A stretch of 6,381 bases of DNA. Source: Chersky-267 sp034666965. Lineage in GTDB: Bacteria > Chloroflexota > Limnocylindria > Limnocylindrales > CSP1-4. A model generated the notes under the pieces. It saw nothing but the letters and a program-made list of their open reading frames with translations. It was not told the DNA's origin and made no database searches. Each line of letters begins with the position of its first letter. Positions within the stretch are counted from its first letter, which is position 1. The stretch is taken from assembly GCA_034666965.1 (NCBI GenBank), contig JAXDKT010000040.1, positions 1 through 6,381 on the forward strand, written 5' to 3'. This document shows positions 1-6,267 of this stretch, one piece after another. A program made the position numbers and the translations under genes.

Positions 1-1
1 G

Positions 2-1150
2 AAGCTCGAGTCCATCGGCCGACTCGCCGGTGGAATCGCCCACGACTTCAACAACATGCTGTTCGCGATCCGCGGCTTCAGCGAGCTGCTGGCGAACGAT
101 CTGGCCGCCAGAGACGATGTCCTCGACCGTGCGGCCGCGCTGGGTCGGGTCGCGGCCATCACCGACGCAGCCGACCGGGCGACGTCGCTCACGACGCAGC
201 TCCTGGCCTTCAGCCGCCAGCAGGTCGTCAAGCCAAAGGTCCTGGACCTCAACGCCGCGGTCCGGGCCGTCCAGCCGATGCTCCGACCGCTTATCGGCGA
301 GAACATCCGGGTTGTGCTCAAGCTCGATCCCCACACGGGCCACATTCGGCTCGACCCCAGCCAGTTCGATCAGGTCCTGGTCAATCTCGCGGTCAACGCC
401 CGCGACTCGATGCCCGACGGCGGGACGATCACCGTCGAGACCGGCACGGCGGTCTTCGACGAGCCCTATGCCATCGAGCACTTCGACGTGACCGCCGGTT
501 CGTACGCGATGCTCGCGATCACCGATACCGGGTTCGGCATGGACCGTGAGACACGCGAACACGTCTTCGAGCCGTTCTTCACCACCAAGGAACAGGGCAA
601 GGGCACCGGCCTGGGGCTGGCCACCATCTATGGCATCGTGCGTCAGGCCGGCGGCCATGTGTGGCTGTATTCCGAGCCCGGCAAAGGGTCGTCGTTCAAG
701 CTCTATTTCCCGCGCGTCGACGACGCGGTCACCGAGGAGGAGCCCGCGGCCTCCCACTCGGGTGGCGGAAGCGGGCTGATCCTGGTGGTCGAGGACGATC
801 CGGCTGTCCGGGACATGACGGTGCAGCTCCTCCGCCGAGCGGGATTCGAGGTTCGCTCGGTGGCCGACGGCACGGCCGCGCTGGCGGAGATCGCCTCCGC
901 GTCCGAGCCGTTCGACGTGCTCGTAACCGACGTGATCATGCCCAACATGTCGGGCATCGAGCTCGCCCAGCTGGTCCATGAACGGAATCCTTCGGTCGGC
1001 ATCGTCCTCCTTTCGGGGTACACGGCCGAAACCCTGGACCTGGGGCGGGCGACCGACCATGGTGCGATCTTCGTGGCCAAACCCGTGACCTCGAGCCAGC
1101 TGCTGGACGCGATCCAGCGTGCCGCACCAGGCGAGCGCGCCCGTCGATGA
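2..1150 (+). CDS. Hybrid sensor histidine kinase with C-terminal receiver domain (5' partial)
   Basis: The reading frame is open from the left edge, so the start and any PAS/GAF/membrane sensor lie outside. Numbering visible residues from K1: a HisKA H-box (GGIAHDFNNML) has the phosphorylated histidine at 14. HATPase_c follows, with the N-box NLAVNARDSMPDGG (Asn about 132), the ATP-binding DTGFGM (Asp 175), the F-box FEPFFTTK (189-196) and the glycine-rich GKGTGLGLATIYG (about 199-211). A short acidic/Ser-Gly linker leads to a receiver domain (259-372) with the acidic pair DD 265-266, phosphoacceptor Asp 310 in VTDVIMPNMSG, and Lys 360 in AKP. All residues needed for autophosphorylation and phosphoryl acceptance are present. 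The H-box type resembles NtrB-like/hybrid kinases with PAS sensors. The stop lies beside or inside the start of the receiver-EAL gene, suggesting cognate partners. No HPt domain is visible, so transfer to that partner is either direct or through an HPt encoded elsewhere. Family assignment is very secure; the signal is unknown. Confidence 0.95.
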   Translation, partial: KLESIGRLAGGIAHDFNNMLFAIRGFSELLANDLAARDDVLDRAAALGRVAAITDAADRATSLTTQLLAFSRQQVVKPKVLDLNAAVRAVQPMLRPLIGENIRVVLKLDPHTGHIRLDPSQFDQVLVNLAVNARDSMPDGGTITVETGTAVFDEPYAIEHFDVTAGSYAMLAITDTGFGMDRETREHVFEPFFTTKEQGKGTGLGLATIYGIVRQAGGHVWLYSEPGKGSSFKLYFPRVDDAVTEEEPAASHSGGGSGLILVVEDDPAVRDMTVQLLRRAGFEVRSVADGTAALAEIASASEPFDVLVTDVIMPNMSGIELAQLVHERNPSVGIVLLSGYTAETLDLGRATDHGAIFVAKPVTSSQLLDAIQRAAPGERARR

Positions 1151-2807
1151 GACGCCCGTGATCGATCCTTCGGAGGCTGGCACGCTCCCGATCCTCATCG
1201 TCGACGACGATGCCGCCGCCCGAGGGCTCATCCGGATGTCGCTTCTCCGGGCCGGGTTCGGGACGCTCGAGGCCGCATCGGGGGAAGCCGCGTTGGCGGT
1301 CCTGGAGACCGAGACCGTCGGCGTCGTGATTTGCGACGTCGTGTTGCCGGAGATGTCCGGAATCGACATGGTGCGCAGCCTTCGGCGGCGGGCCGAGACG
1401 GCGACGCTGCCGATCATTCTGCTGACGGGCTCGGGCAACGACGACACAGTCATCGCCGGGCTCGACGCCGGAGCTGACGACTTCCTGTTCAAGCCTGCCC
1501 GGATGGCCGAGCTCATCGCCCGGGTTCGCGCCCACCTGCGAACCCAGGCGGCCTGGTCGCACATCCTCCAGGACGAGCTGCGGGTGCGTTCCGGCGTGGT
1601 CCACGCGCTCGGTGCGCTGACGCTCTCGCAGGTTCCTGAAGAGACCGCCGTCGCCGTGGTCACCGAGCTCTGTCAACGAACGGCCAACGCGTTCGTGTCC
1701 GTCGCCCAGGTGACCGATGACGGCCGGATGCAGGAGCTGGCCACGTTCAATCCGCGAGATGGCGTGCAGCAGGGAGGAGAGACCTTTCCCGCCGATCTCG
1801 CTGACTACCTGCTCGGCCGGGCGCGCGCTGGACCCTGGGTGGACGAGGTGGGCAGCCGCGGGTTGGCTGAGCCGACGTCGTCGTTCCGGAAGGCCAACCT
1901 GGACCTGGTCGCGTCCGCGCCGATCTTCACCGGCGACGACCTGGTTGGCCTGCTGTCGATTGGGGCGGTGGCCGACGACACCTGGTCATCGCGAAGCCGG
2001 CAGGCCAGGCTGCTGGCGGCGGCGATCGACTACGCAAGCGTCCTGAGCGCCGTGGCCGGCTCGGCCCTCGGCGGGCGCCGTGAGGCGGCCGGACTCCGGA
2101 CGCGCCTGGAACGGATCCTCGCTGCGCAGGAGTTCCATACAGTCGTCCAACCCATCGTCGAGGTGGAGACGCGCAAGATCATCGGCTACGAGGCGCTCAC
2201 GCGGTTCGACGACGGCACACCGCCGGACGTGCGCTTCGCGGAGGCAACCCGGGCCGAGCTCGGGGCGGCGTTCGAGCTGGCGGCGATCCGGATGGCGATC
2301 GCCGAGGTCGGCCAACTCGTGGCCGGCGCCTTCCTCTCGATCAACATCTCGCCGCGTTCGCTGATCGAGCAGGCCGACGTCCTCCGCGAGATCCTCCTCC
2401 CCAACGGTCGTCAGTTCGTCGTCGAGCTGACCGAGCACGTCCCGATCGAGGACTATCCCGAGCTTCGGGCGGCGGTGCGCAAGCTCGGGGACCACGTGCA
2501 GCTGGCCGTCGACGACGCGGGGGCAGGCTACGCCAGCCTGCGCCACATCCTCGAACTGAAGCCCTCATACGCCAAGCTCGACGTCAGTCTCGTGCGCGGC
2601 ATCGATGCCGACGACCTGCGCCAGGCGCTGGCAGCCGGGCTGAATTACTTCGCGCTGCGGATCGGCTGCCGGTTGATCGCGGAGGGGGTCGAGACCCAGG
2701 CGGAGGCGGACGCCTTGCGCCGCCTGGGGATCGACTTCGCCCAAGGTTACCTCTACGGTCATCCCGGGCGCGCGGCAGACTTTGCCCTTGCTTCTGGCCT
2801 ACGATGA
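1119..2807 (+). CDS. Response regulator: receiver-GAF-EAL c-di-GMP phosphodiesterase
   Basis: A predicted cytoplasmic 562-residue protein that would hydrolyse cyclic-di-GMP to pGpG under phosphorylation control. Residues about 22-143 are a receiver: DDD 29-31, phosphoacceptor Asp 73 in ICDVVLPEMSG, Thr 103 and Lys 125 in LFKPA. Residues about 165-312 look like a divergent GAF domain, ending in a typical APIFTGDDLVGLLSIG strand pair. Residues about 325-555 are an EAL domain with the expected catalytic set: E358 (YEALTR), N409 (SINIS), E436 (ELTE), D465-D466, K486 (AKLD), E522/E525 (AEGVET) and Q542 (AQGY). The loop usually written DDFGTGYSSL reads DDAGAGYASL here. There is no GGDEF domain. The GTG at 1119 overlaps the kinase gene by 32 bases; GTG 1158, 7 bases past the kinase stop, would still give a complete receiver. 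Neither has a strong ribosome binding site, so the start is unsettled. The enzyme class is secure; activity and the GAF ligand are inferred or unknown. Confidence 0.93.
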   Translation: MPHQASAPVDETPVIDPSEAGTLPILIVDDDAAARGLIRMSLLRAGFGTLEAASGEAALAVLETETVGVVICDVVLPEMSGIDMVRSLRRRAETATLPIILLTGSGNDDTVIAGLDAGADDFLFKPARMAELIARVRAHLRTQAAWSHILQDELRVRSGVVHALGALTLSQVPEETAVAVVTELCQRTANAFVSVAQVTDDGRMQELATFNPRDGVQQGGETFPADLADYLLGRARAGPWVDEVGSRGLAEPTSSFRKANLDLVASAPIFTGDDLVGLLSIGAVADDTWSSRSRQARLLAAAIDYASVLSAVAGSALGGRREAAGLRTRLERILAAQEFHTVVQPIVEVETRKIIGYEALTRFDDGTPPDVRFAEATRAELGAAFELAAIRMAIAEVGQLVAGAFLSINISPRSLIEQADVLREILLPNGRQFVVELTEHVPIEDYPELRAAVRKLGDHVQLAVDDAGAGYASLRHILELKPSYAKLDVSLVRGIDADDLRQALAAGLNYFALRIGCRLIAEGVETQAEADALRRLGIDFAQGYLYGHPGRAADFALASGLR

Positions 2808-2826
2808 TGGCTGGACTCACGACCCG

Positions 2827-4305
2827 GTGCCCAATCTGTCCGCCCCCGATCAGCAGTTCGCCCGCTTCGTCATCGAGCGCGGGTTGGGGATCATCTACAT
2901 AATCGCCTTCGTGGTCGCCGCGCGCCAGTTCCCGGCGCTGCTGGGCGAGCACGGCCTCATGCCGGTGCCGCGGTTCCTGAATCGGGTTTCGTTCTGGCGG
3001 GCGCCGAGCCTCTTCCATCTGCGCTACTCGGACCGGCTGCTGCGAATCGTGGCCTGGTCGGGGGCCATCCTGGCCGCCACCGTCGTCCTCGGTCTGGCCC
3101 AACGCGCGCCCTTGCCCATCACGATGCTCGTCTGGTTCGTGCTGTGGGTCCTCTATCAGTCGATCGTCAACGTCGGGCAGACGTTCTACGGCTTCGGCTG
3201 GGAGACACTCCTGCTCGAGGCCGGCTTCCTGGCGATCTTCCTGGGCAACGCCGCAACGGCCCCGGCCTGGCCGGTGATCCTGCTCTTCCGCTGGCTCGCG
3301 TTCCGGGTCGAATTCGGGGCCGGGCTGATCAAGCTGCGCGGCGACCCGTGCTGGCGCCAGTTGCGCTGCATGGAGTGGCATCACGAGACCCAGCCGATGC
3401 CCAATCCGCTGAGCTGGTTCTTCCATCACCTGCCCCGGCCGATCCACCGGCTCGAGGTCGTCGGCAATTTCGTGGCCCAGCTGGTCCTGCCCTTCGGGCT
3501 GTTCCTGCCGCAGCCGATCGCCTCGACCGCGGCCGGGCTGATGATCCTGACCCAGCTGTACCTGGTGGTCAGCGGTAACTACGCCTGGCTCAACTGGCTG
3601 ACGATCACGATCGCCAGTGCCGCGATCGGCGACAGCGTCGTGCCGCCGGGGATTCTCGACGCCCTGGGGTTGGCGGGCGGCGCCTTCCCTGCCCCACCGG
3701 TCTGGTTCCTGATCGCCGTCATTGGCCTGACCGCCCTCGTCGTCGCCCTCAGCTTCTTCCCGGTTCGCAACATGGCCAGTCCGAGGCAGGCCATGAACGC
3801 CTCGTTCGACCCGTTCCACCTGGTCAACACGTATGGCGCGTTCGGGACGGTCGGGCGGAAGCGCTACGAGGTCATCGTCGAGGGCACCGACGAGGAGCCC
3901 TCCGGCGCCGCGGTCTGGCGCGAATACGAGTTCAAGGGCAAGCCCGGCGACCCACGCCGAATGCCACCCCAGGTCGCGCCGTACCATCTCCGTCTCGACT
4001 GGCTGATGTGGTTCATCCCGCTCTCCCCGCTCTACGCGGAGGGCTGGTTCCTGCCCTTCCTGGGCCGGTTGCTCGAAGGAGATCCCGCCACATTGCGACT
4101 GCTCCGCCGCAACCCCTTCCCGGACCGGCCGCCCCGCTACGTCCGCGCGCAGCTGTTCCACTATCGCTACACCTCGTGGCGCGAGCTCCGGGCGACGGGG
4201 GCCTGGTGGGCGCGGACACCGGCCGGCGAGCTCGTCGGCCCCGTCCGCGCCGCTGCGGCCAACGACGCCATGGCGGCCGGTGACGCCACCCCGGACGGTC
4301 CGTGA
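2827..4305 (+). CDS. Lipase maturation factor family membrane protein (LMF1-like)
   Basis: A polytopic membrane protein of about 492 residues from GTG 2827. It resembles the lipase maturation factor family, whose vertebrate member LMF1 is an ER protein needed for folding of lipoprotein lipase; the bacterial role is not established. An RGLGIIYIIAF segment opens the first of several hydrophobic helices. A hallmark block follows (numbered from 2827): GFGWETLLLEAGF (about 122-134), then FRVEFGAGLIKLRGDPCW and CMEWHHETQPMPNPLSWFFHHLP (about 159-203). The C-terminal soluble part has LVNTYGAFGTVGRKRYEVIVEGT (about 332-354), HLRLDWLMWF and RYVRAQLFHYRYT, all typical of the family, so the protein looks full length. 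The frame extends upstream to TTG 2782 inside the EAL gene, but those 15 codons have poorer GC3 and add nothing recognisable; GTG 2827, 19 bases past the EAL stop, is preferred. The two in-line ATGs near 2804 are out of frame. The tail is an Ala/Gly/Asp-rich stretch. Its 3' end overlaps the next gene by GTGA. Confidence 0.9.
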   Translation: MPNLSAPDQQFARFVIERGLGIIYIIAFVVAARQFPALLGEHGLMPVPRFLNRVSFWRAPSLFHLRYSDRLLRIVAWSGAILAATVVLGLAQRAPLPITMLVWFVLWVLYQSIVNVGQTFYGFGWETLLLEAGFLAIFLGNAATAPAWPVILLFRWLAFRVEFGAGLIKLRGDPCWRQLRCMEWHHETQPMPNPLSWFFHHLPRPIHRLEVVGNFVAQLVLPFGLFLPQPIASTAAGLMILTQLYLVVSGNYAWLNWLTITIASAAIGDSVVPPGILDALGLAGGAFPAPPVWFLIAVIGLTALVVALSFFPVRNMASPRQAMNASFDPFHLVNTYGAFGTVGRKRYEVIVEGTDEEPSGAAVWREYEFKGKPGDPRRMPPQVAPYHLRLDWLMWFIPLSPLYAEGWFLPFLGRLLEGDPATLRLLRRNPFPDRPPRYVRAQLFHYRYTSWRELRATGAWWARTPAGELVGPVRAAAANDAMAAGDATPDGP

Positions 4306-5774
4306 GCGGCGATCGCAGCCGATCCCTGGACGCGGTCATCGTCGCGGGCGGATCCGTGGACGCGGTCATCGTCGGGGGTGGGCCCAACGGGCTGGCGGCG
4401 GCGATCTCGCTGGCCCGCCGGGGGCGATCCGTCACCGTCCTCGAGGCGGCCCCGTCGGTGGGTGGTGGCGTGCGCTCGGCCGAGCTCACCCTGCCGGGCT
4501 TCGTCCACGATGTGTGCAGCGCGATCTACCCGTTCGGTCGGACCTCGCCCTTCTTTCGCGACGCCGCGCTGGACCGCCGCGGCCTGCGCTGGGTGGAGCC
4601 GACCGCTCCGCTCGGCCATCCGCTCGATGACGGGTCCGCCGTGCTGCTGGAGCGAAGCGTCGAGGACACCGCCGCCGGGTTGGGGCCCGACGCCGACGCG
4701 TACCGGCGACTGTTCGACCCCCTGGTCCGGGACTGGGACCGGCTTTTGCCCGATCTGCTTGCGCCGTTCCACATCCCACTCGCTCCGCAGGGGGCGTTCC
4801 GCCTGGCCCGCTTCGGCCGGCTGGCGATCCGATCGGCGACGTCGCTCAGCCGTCGCTTCCATGGCCCGCGAGCACGGGCCCTCCTCGCGGGCGCGGCGGC
4901 GCACGCCCAGATCGGCCTGACCGAGCCGCTCAGCGGGGCGGCCGCACTGGTGATGATCGCCAGCGCCCACGCCGACGGCTGGCCGTTCCCCGCTGGCGGT
5001 TCGGGACGACTCGCGGACGCCCTGGCCCGAGAGCTCGAGGCGTTGGGCGGCACGATCGAGACCGAGTGTCGAGTCGCGCGGCTGGCGGACCTGCCGCCCC
5101 ATCGCGTGGCCCTCTTCGACGTGACGCCGCGCCAGCTGCTCGGGATCGCCGGCGATGCCCTGCCCGGCGGCTATCGTCGACGACTCTCCCGGTTCCGCTA
5201 CGGCCCCGGCGTGTTCAAGCTCGACCTCGCCCTCGACGGGCCGATCCCCTGGCGGGCTGAGGAGCTCGCTCGTGCGGGGACCGTGCACGTTGGCGGGACG
5301 CTCGAGGAGATCGTCCGATCGGAAGCGGCGGTCGCGCGCGGCCGGGTTCCGGACCGACCGTTCGTGCTCGTCGCCCAGCAGAGCCGCTTCGATCGCTCGC
5401 GGGCGCCCGCGGGCCGGGAAACGGTGTGGGCCTATTGCCATGTCCCCAACGGATCGAGCGCCGACATGACCGAGCCGATCCTGGGCCAGATCGAGCGCTT
5501 TGCGCCGGGGTTCCGGGAGCGGATCCTGGCCAGCGCGACGACCAGTCCGGCCGAGCTGGAGGCCTACAACGCCAACGATGTCGGCGGCGACATCGCCGGT
5601 GGCCGGATGGACCTTGGCCAGCTGTTCACCCGGCCGGGCCTGCGCCTGTTCGATCCGTACGCCACCGGCAACCCGGGGATCTTCCTGTGCTCCGCCTCGA
5701 CCCCACCGGGCGGCGGCGTCCACGGCATGTCCGGCTTTCACGCTGCGCGCTCGGCCGAGCGCCACCTTCGGTGA
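4302..5774 (+). CDS. FAD-dependent oxidoreductase, phytoene desaturase / PYROXD2-like family
   Basis: A 490-residue flavoprotein. The N-terminal dinucleotide-binding fold reads DAVIVGGGPNGLAAA (residues 20-34), ending the next beta strand in VTVLEAAPSVGGGVRSAE (44-61); this is the GxGxxG plus acidic-residue pattern for FAD. The C-terminus has AYNANDVGGDIAGG (421-434) and the family signature FLCSASTPPGGGVHGMSGFHAA (461-482), which closes over FAD. The middle segment between LGGTIETECRVARL and LFDVTPRQLL is short compared with CrtI desaturases; from memory this is normal for the PYROXD2-like bacterial subgroup. The substrate is unknown, and there are no carotenoid genes nearby, so a crt symbol is not justified. 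It starts at GTG 4302, sharing GTGA with the upstream membrane-protein stop, which implies coupled translation. A 30-base tandem duplication repeats the first beta strand (residues 10-17 and 20-27), and a second in-frame GTG at 4356 would give the conventional start MDAVIVGGGPNG. The true N-terminus is therefore uncertain. No signal peptide is visible. Confidence 0.88.
   Translation: MSGDRSRSLDAVIVAGGSVDAVIVGGGPNGLAAAISLARRGRSVTVLEAAPSVGGGVRSAELTLPGFVHDVCSAIYPFGRTSPFFRDAALDRRGLRWVEPTAPLGHPLDDGSAVLLERSVEDTAAGLGPDADAYRRLFDPLVRDWDRLLPDLLAPFHIPLAPQGAFRLARFGRLAIRSATSLSRRFHGPRARALLAGAAAHAQIGLTEPLSGAAALVMIASAHADGWPFPAGGSGRLADALARELEALGGTIETECRVARLADLPPHRVALFDVTPRQLLGIAGDALPGGYRRRLSRFRYGPGVFKLDLALDGPIPWRAEELARAGTVHVGGTLEEIVRSEAAVARGRVPDRPFVLVAQQSRFDRSRAPAGRETVWAYCHVPNGSSADMTEPILGQIERFAPGFRERILASATTSPAELEAYNANDVGGDIAGGRMDLGQLFTRPGLRLFDPYATGNPGIFLCSASTPPGGGVHGMSGFHAARSAERHLR
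4321..4380 (+). repeat. 30-base direct tandem duplication inside the oxidoreductase 5' end
   Basis: Bases 4321-4350 and 4351-4380 are adjacent copies matching at 27 of 30 positions; the differences are at the 6th, 25th and 29th base. Since 30 is a multiple of three the frame is kept, giving DAVIVAGGSV then DAVIVGGGPN. Only the second copy continues into a proper GxGxxG FAD motif. The first has CTG where the second has the candidate start GTG 4356. The duplicate probably arose by slippage and is tolerated as an N-terminal extension, or lies outside the protein if translation begins at 4356. Confidence 0.9.
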
Positions 5775-5791
5775 CGGGGCGCGGAGGCTGA

Positions 5792-5805
5792 GGCCCGGCA
5801 GGGCC
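5792..5805 (+). terminator. Weak GC hairpin after the oxidoreductase gene
   Basis: GGCCC-GGCA-GGGCC can form a 5-bp all-GC stem with a 4-base loop, beginning 17 bases after the stop at 5774. There is no T tract, so it is not a standard intrinsic terminator. In such GC-rich sequence short stems arise easily by chance. It could contribute to 3' end formation together with the repeat array that follows. Confidence 0.2.
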
Positions 5806-5838
5806 GGGGGCCAGTGCCGGGGGCCAGTGCCGGGGGGG
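5801..5838 (+). other. Four G runs at the front of the array (possible G-quadruplex)
   Basis: Runs of 3, 5, 5 and 7 G (5801-5803, 5806-5810, 5819-5823, 5832-5838) are separated by CC and by two identical 8-base CCAGTGCC loops. This slightly exceeds the usual 7-base loop limit, so quadruplex formation is possible rather than predicted with confidence. Confidence 0.35.
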
Positions 5839-5902
5839 ACCAGTGCCGGTCCTGCGGCTCGGTGCCGGTCCTGCGGCTCGTGCCGGTCCTGCGGCTCGTG
5901 CC

Positions 5903-5928
5903 GGGCGGGGCCCAGTGCCGGGGCGGGG
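5903..5928 (+). other. Paired G-run motif (possible G-quadruplex)
   Basis: GGG-C-GGGG, a 9-base spacer, then GGGG-C-GGGG gives four G runs with loops of 1, 9 and 1 bases. The spacer and flanks are C-rich, so ordinary GGGGCCCC hairpins compete with quadruplex folding. Confidence 0.35.
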
Positions 5929-6049
5929 CCCCGTGCCGGCGCGGCTCGTGCCGGGGATCCGTGCCGGCGGGACCCGTGCCCGACGCGTACCCGAGCCGGC
6001 GCGGCTCGTGCCGGTCCTGCGGCTCGTGCCGGTCCTGCGGCTCGGTGCC

Positions 6050-6074
6050 GGGCGGGGCCTCGTGCCGGGCGGGG
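6050..6074 (+). other. Second paired G-run motif (possible G-quadruplex)
   Basis: Two GGGCGGGG blocks (6050-6057 and 6067-6074) stand 9 bases apart, the same arrangement as at 5903-5928. They result from two identical adjacent 17-base repeat units. Confidence 0.35.
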
Positions 6075-6195
6075 CCTCGTGCCGGGCGGACCCGTGCCGG
6101 CGGGACCCGTGCCCGACCCGATTTCGCCGTTTAGCAACGGTGGTGGTCTTAAGTGACGAATTGCCGTGCCGACCGGCATGTGCGGGCCGATCCTG

Positions 6196-6215
6196 AGCGT
6201 GAGATCCCTCTCGCT
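6196..6215 (+). other. Imperfect hairpin
   Basis: AGCG-T-GAG pairs with CTC-T-CGCT around an ATCC loop: seven base pairs and one T:T mismatch. No T tract follows, so it is not a classical terminator. It lies just upstream of the promoter-like site and may be chance. Confidence 0.25.
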
Positions 6216-6238
6216 GGCGAGTTCGTCGTCCAGATTGC

Positions 6239-6267
6239 TTGCTTAGTACCACCCGGGTTGGTATTCG
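6239..6267 (+). promoter_or_regulatory. Candidate promoter with an imperfect dyad in the spacer
   Basis: TTGCTT (6239-6244) and TATTCG (6262-6267) are separated by 17 bases, each matching about half of the housekeeping sigma hexamer. The spacer is nearly filled by the 17-base dyad TACCACCCGGGTTGGTA (6247-6263; 7 of 8 pairs match about a central G), which would suit a repressor operator. It would fire toward the right edge, where an open frame starts at GTG 6287. This is sequence resemblance only. Confidence 0.28.

Larger units (their letters stand above)
5814..6120 (+). repeat. Degenerate short tandem repeat array (GTGCCGG-headed units)
   Basis: About 19 head-to-tail units of 13 to 19 bases, of which 18 begin GTGCC and 16 begin GTGCCGG; one at 5995 has lost the GT. 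Starts: 5814, 5827, 5843, 5862, 5880, 5898, 5915, 5933, 5948, 5961, 5976, 5995, 6008, 6026, 6045, 6062, 6079, 6094, 6109. Several sub-types recur: GTGCCGGTCCTGCGGCTC five times (5843, 5862, 5880, 6008, 6026), GTGCCGGGCGGGGCCTC twice (6045, 6062), and GTGCCGGCGGGACCC twice (5961, 6094). Unit lengths are not multiples of three and all three forward frames are open across the array, so a protein repeat is unlikely. The absence of constant repeats with unique spacers excludes CRISPR. It starts 39 bases after the oxidoreductase stop. Role unknown: a minisatellite-like expansion, a structured 3' region, or a protein-binding array are all possible. Confidence 0.92.

Noticed and set aside
936..1676. 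A 246-codon minus-strand frame over the kinase/EAL junction
   Set aside because: It is antisense to two well-supported genes and has no recognisable domain.
2584..4161. A 525-codon minus-strand open frame
   Set aside because: It mirrors the LMF-like gene and gives a Gln/Arg/Asp/Glu-rich, low-complexity product; the + strand frame has clear family motifs.
4302..5774. Carotenoid phytoene desaturase (crtI)
   Set aside because: The fold and C-terminal signature are shared, but the middle segment is short and no crtB/crtE-type gene is nearby; only the broader family is supported.
5814..6120. CRISPR array
   Set aside because: Units are 13-19 bases with no unique spacers and there are no cas genes.
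4167..6179. A 670-codon open frame on the minus strand
   Set aside because: It lies antisense to the oxidoreductase and runs through the repeat array; its product is Arg/Pro/Gly/Ala-rich with no domain. Stop-poor GC-rich DNA explains it.
5843..6196. Possible Pro/Ala/Arg/Gly-rich repeat protein across the array (e.g. MPVLRLGAGPAARAG)
   Set aside because: All three forward frames are open and the unit length shifts frame from copy to copy, so no consistent protein repeat exists.
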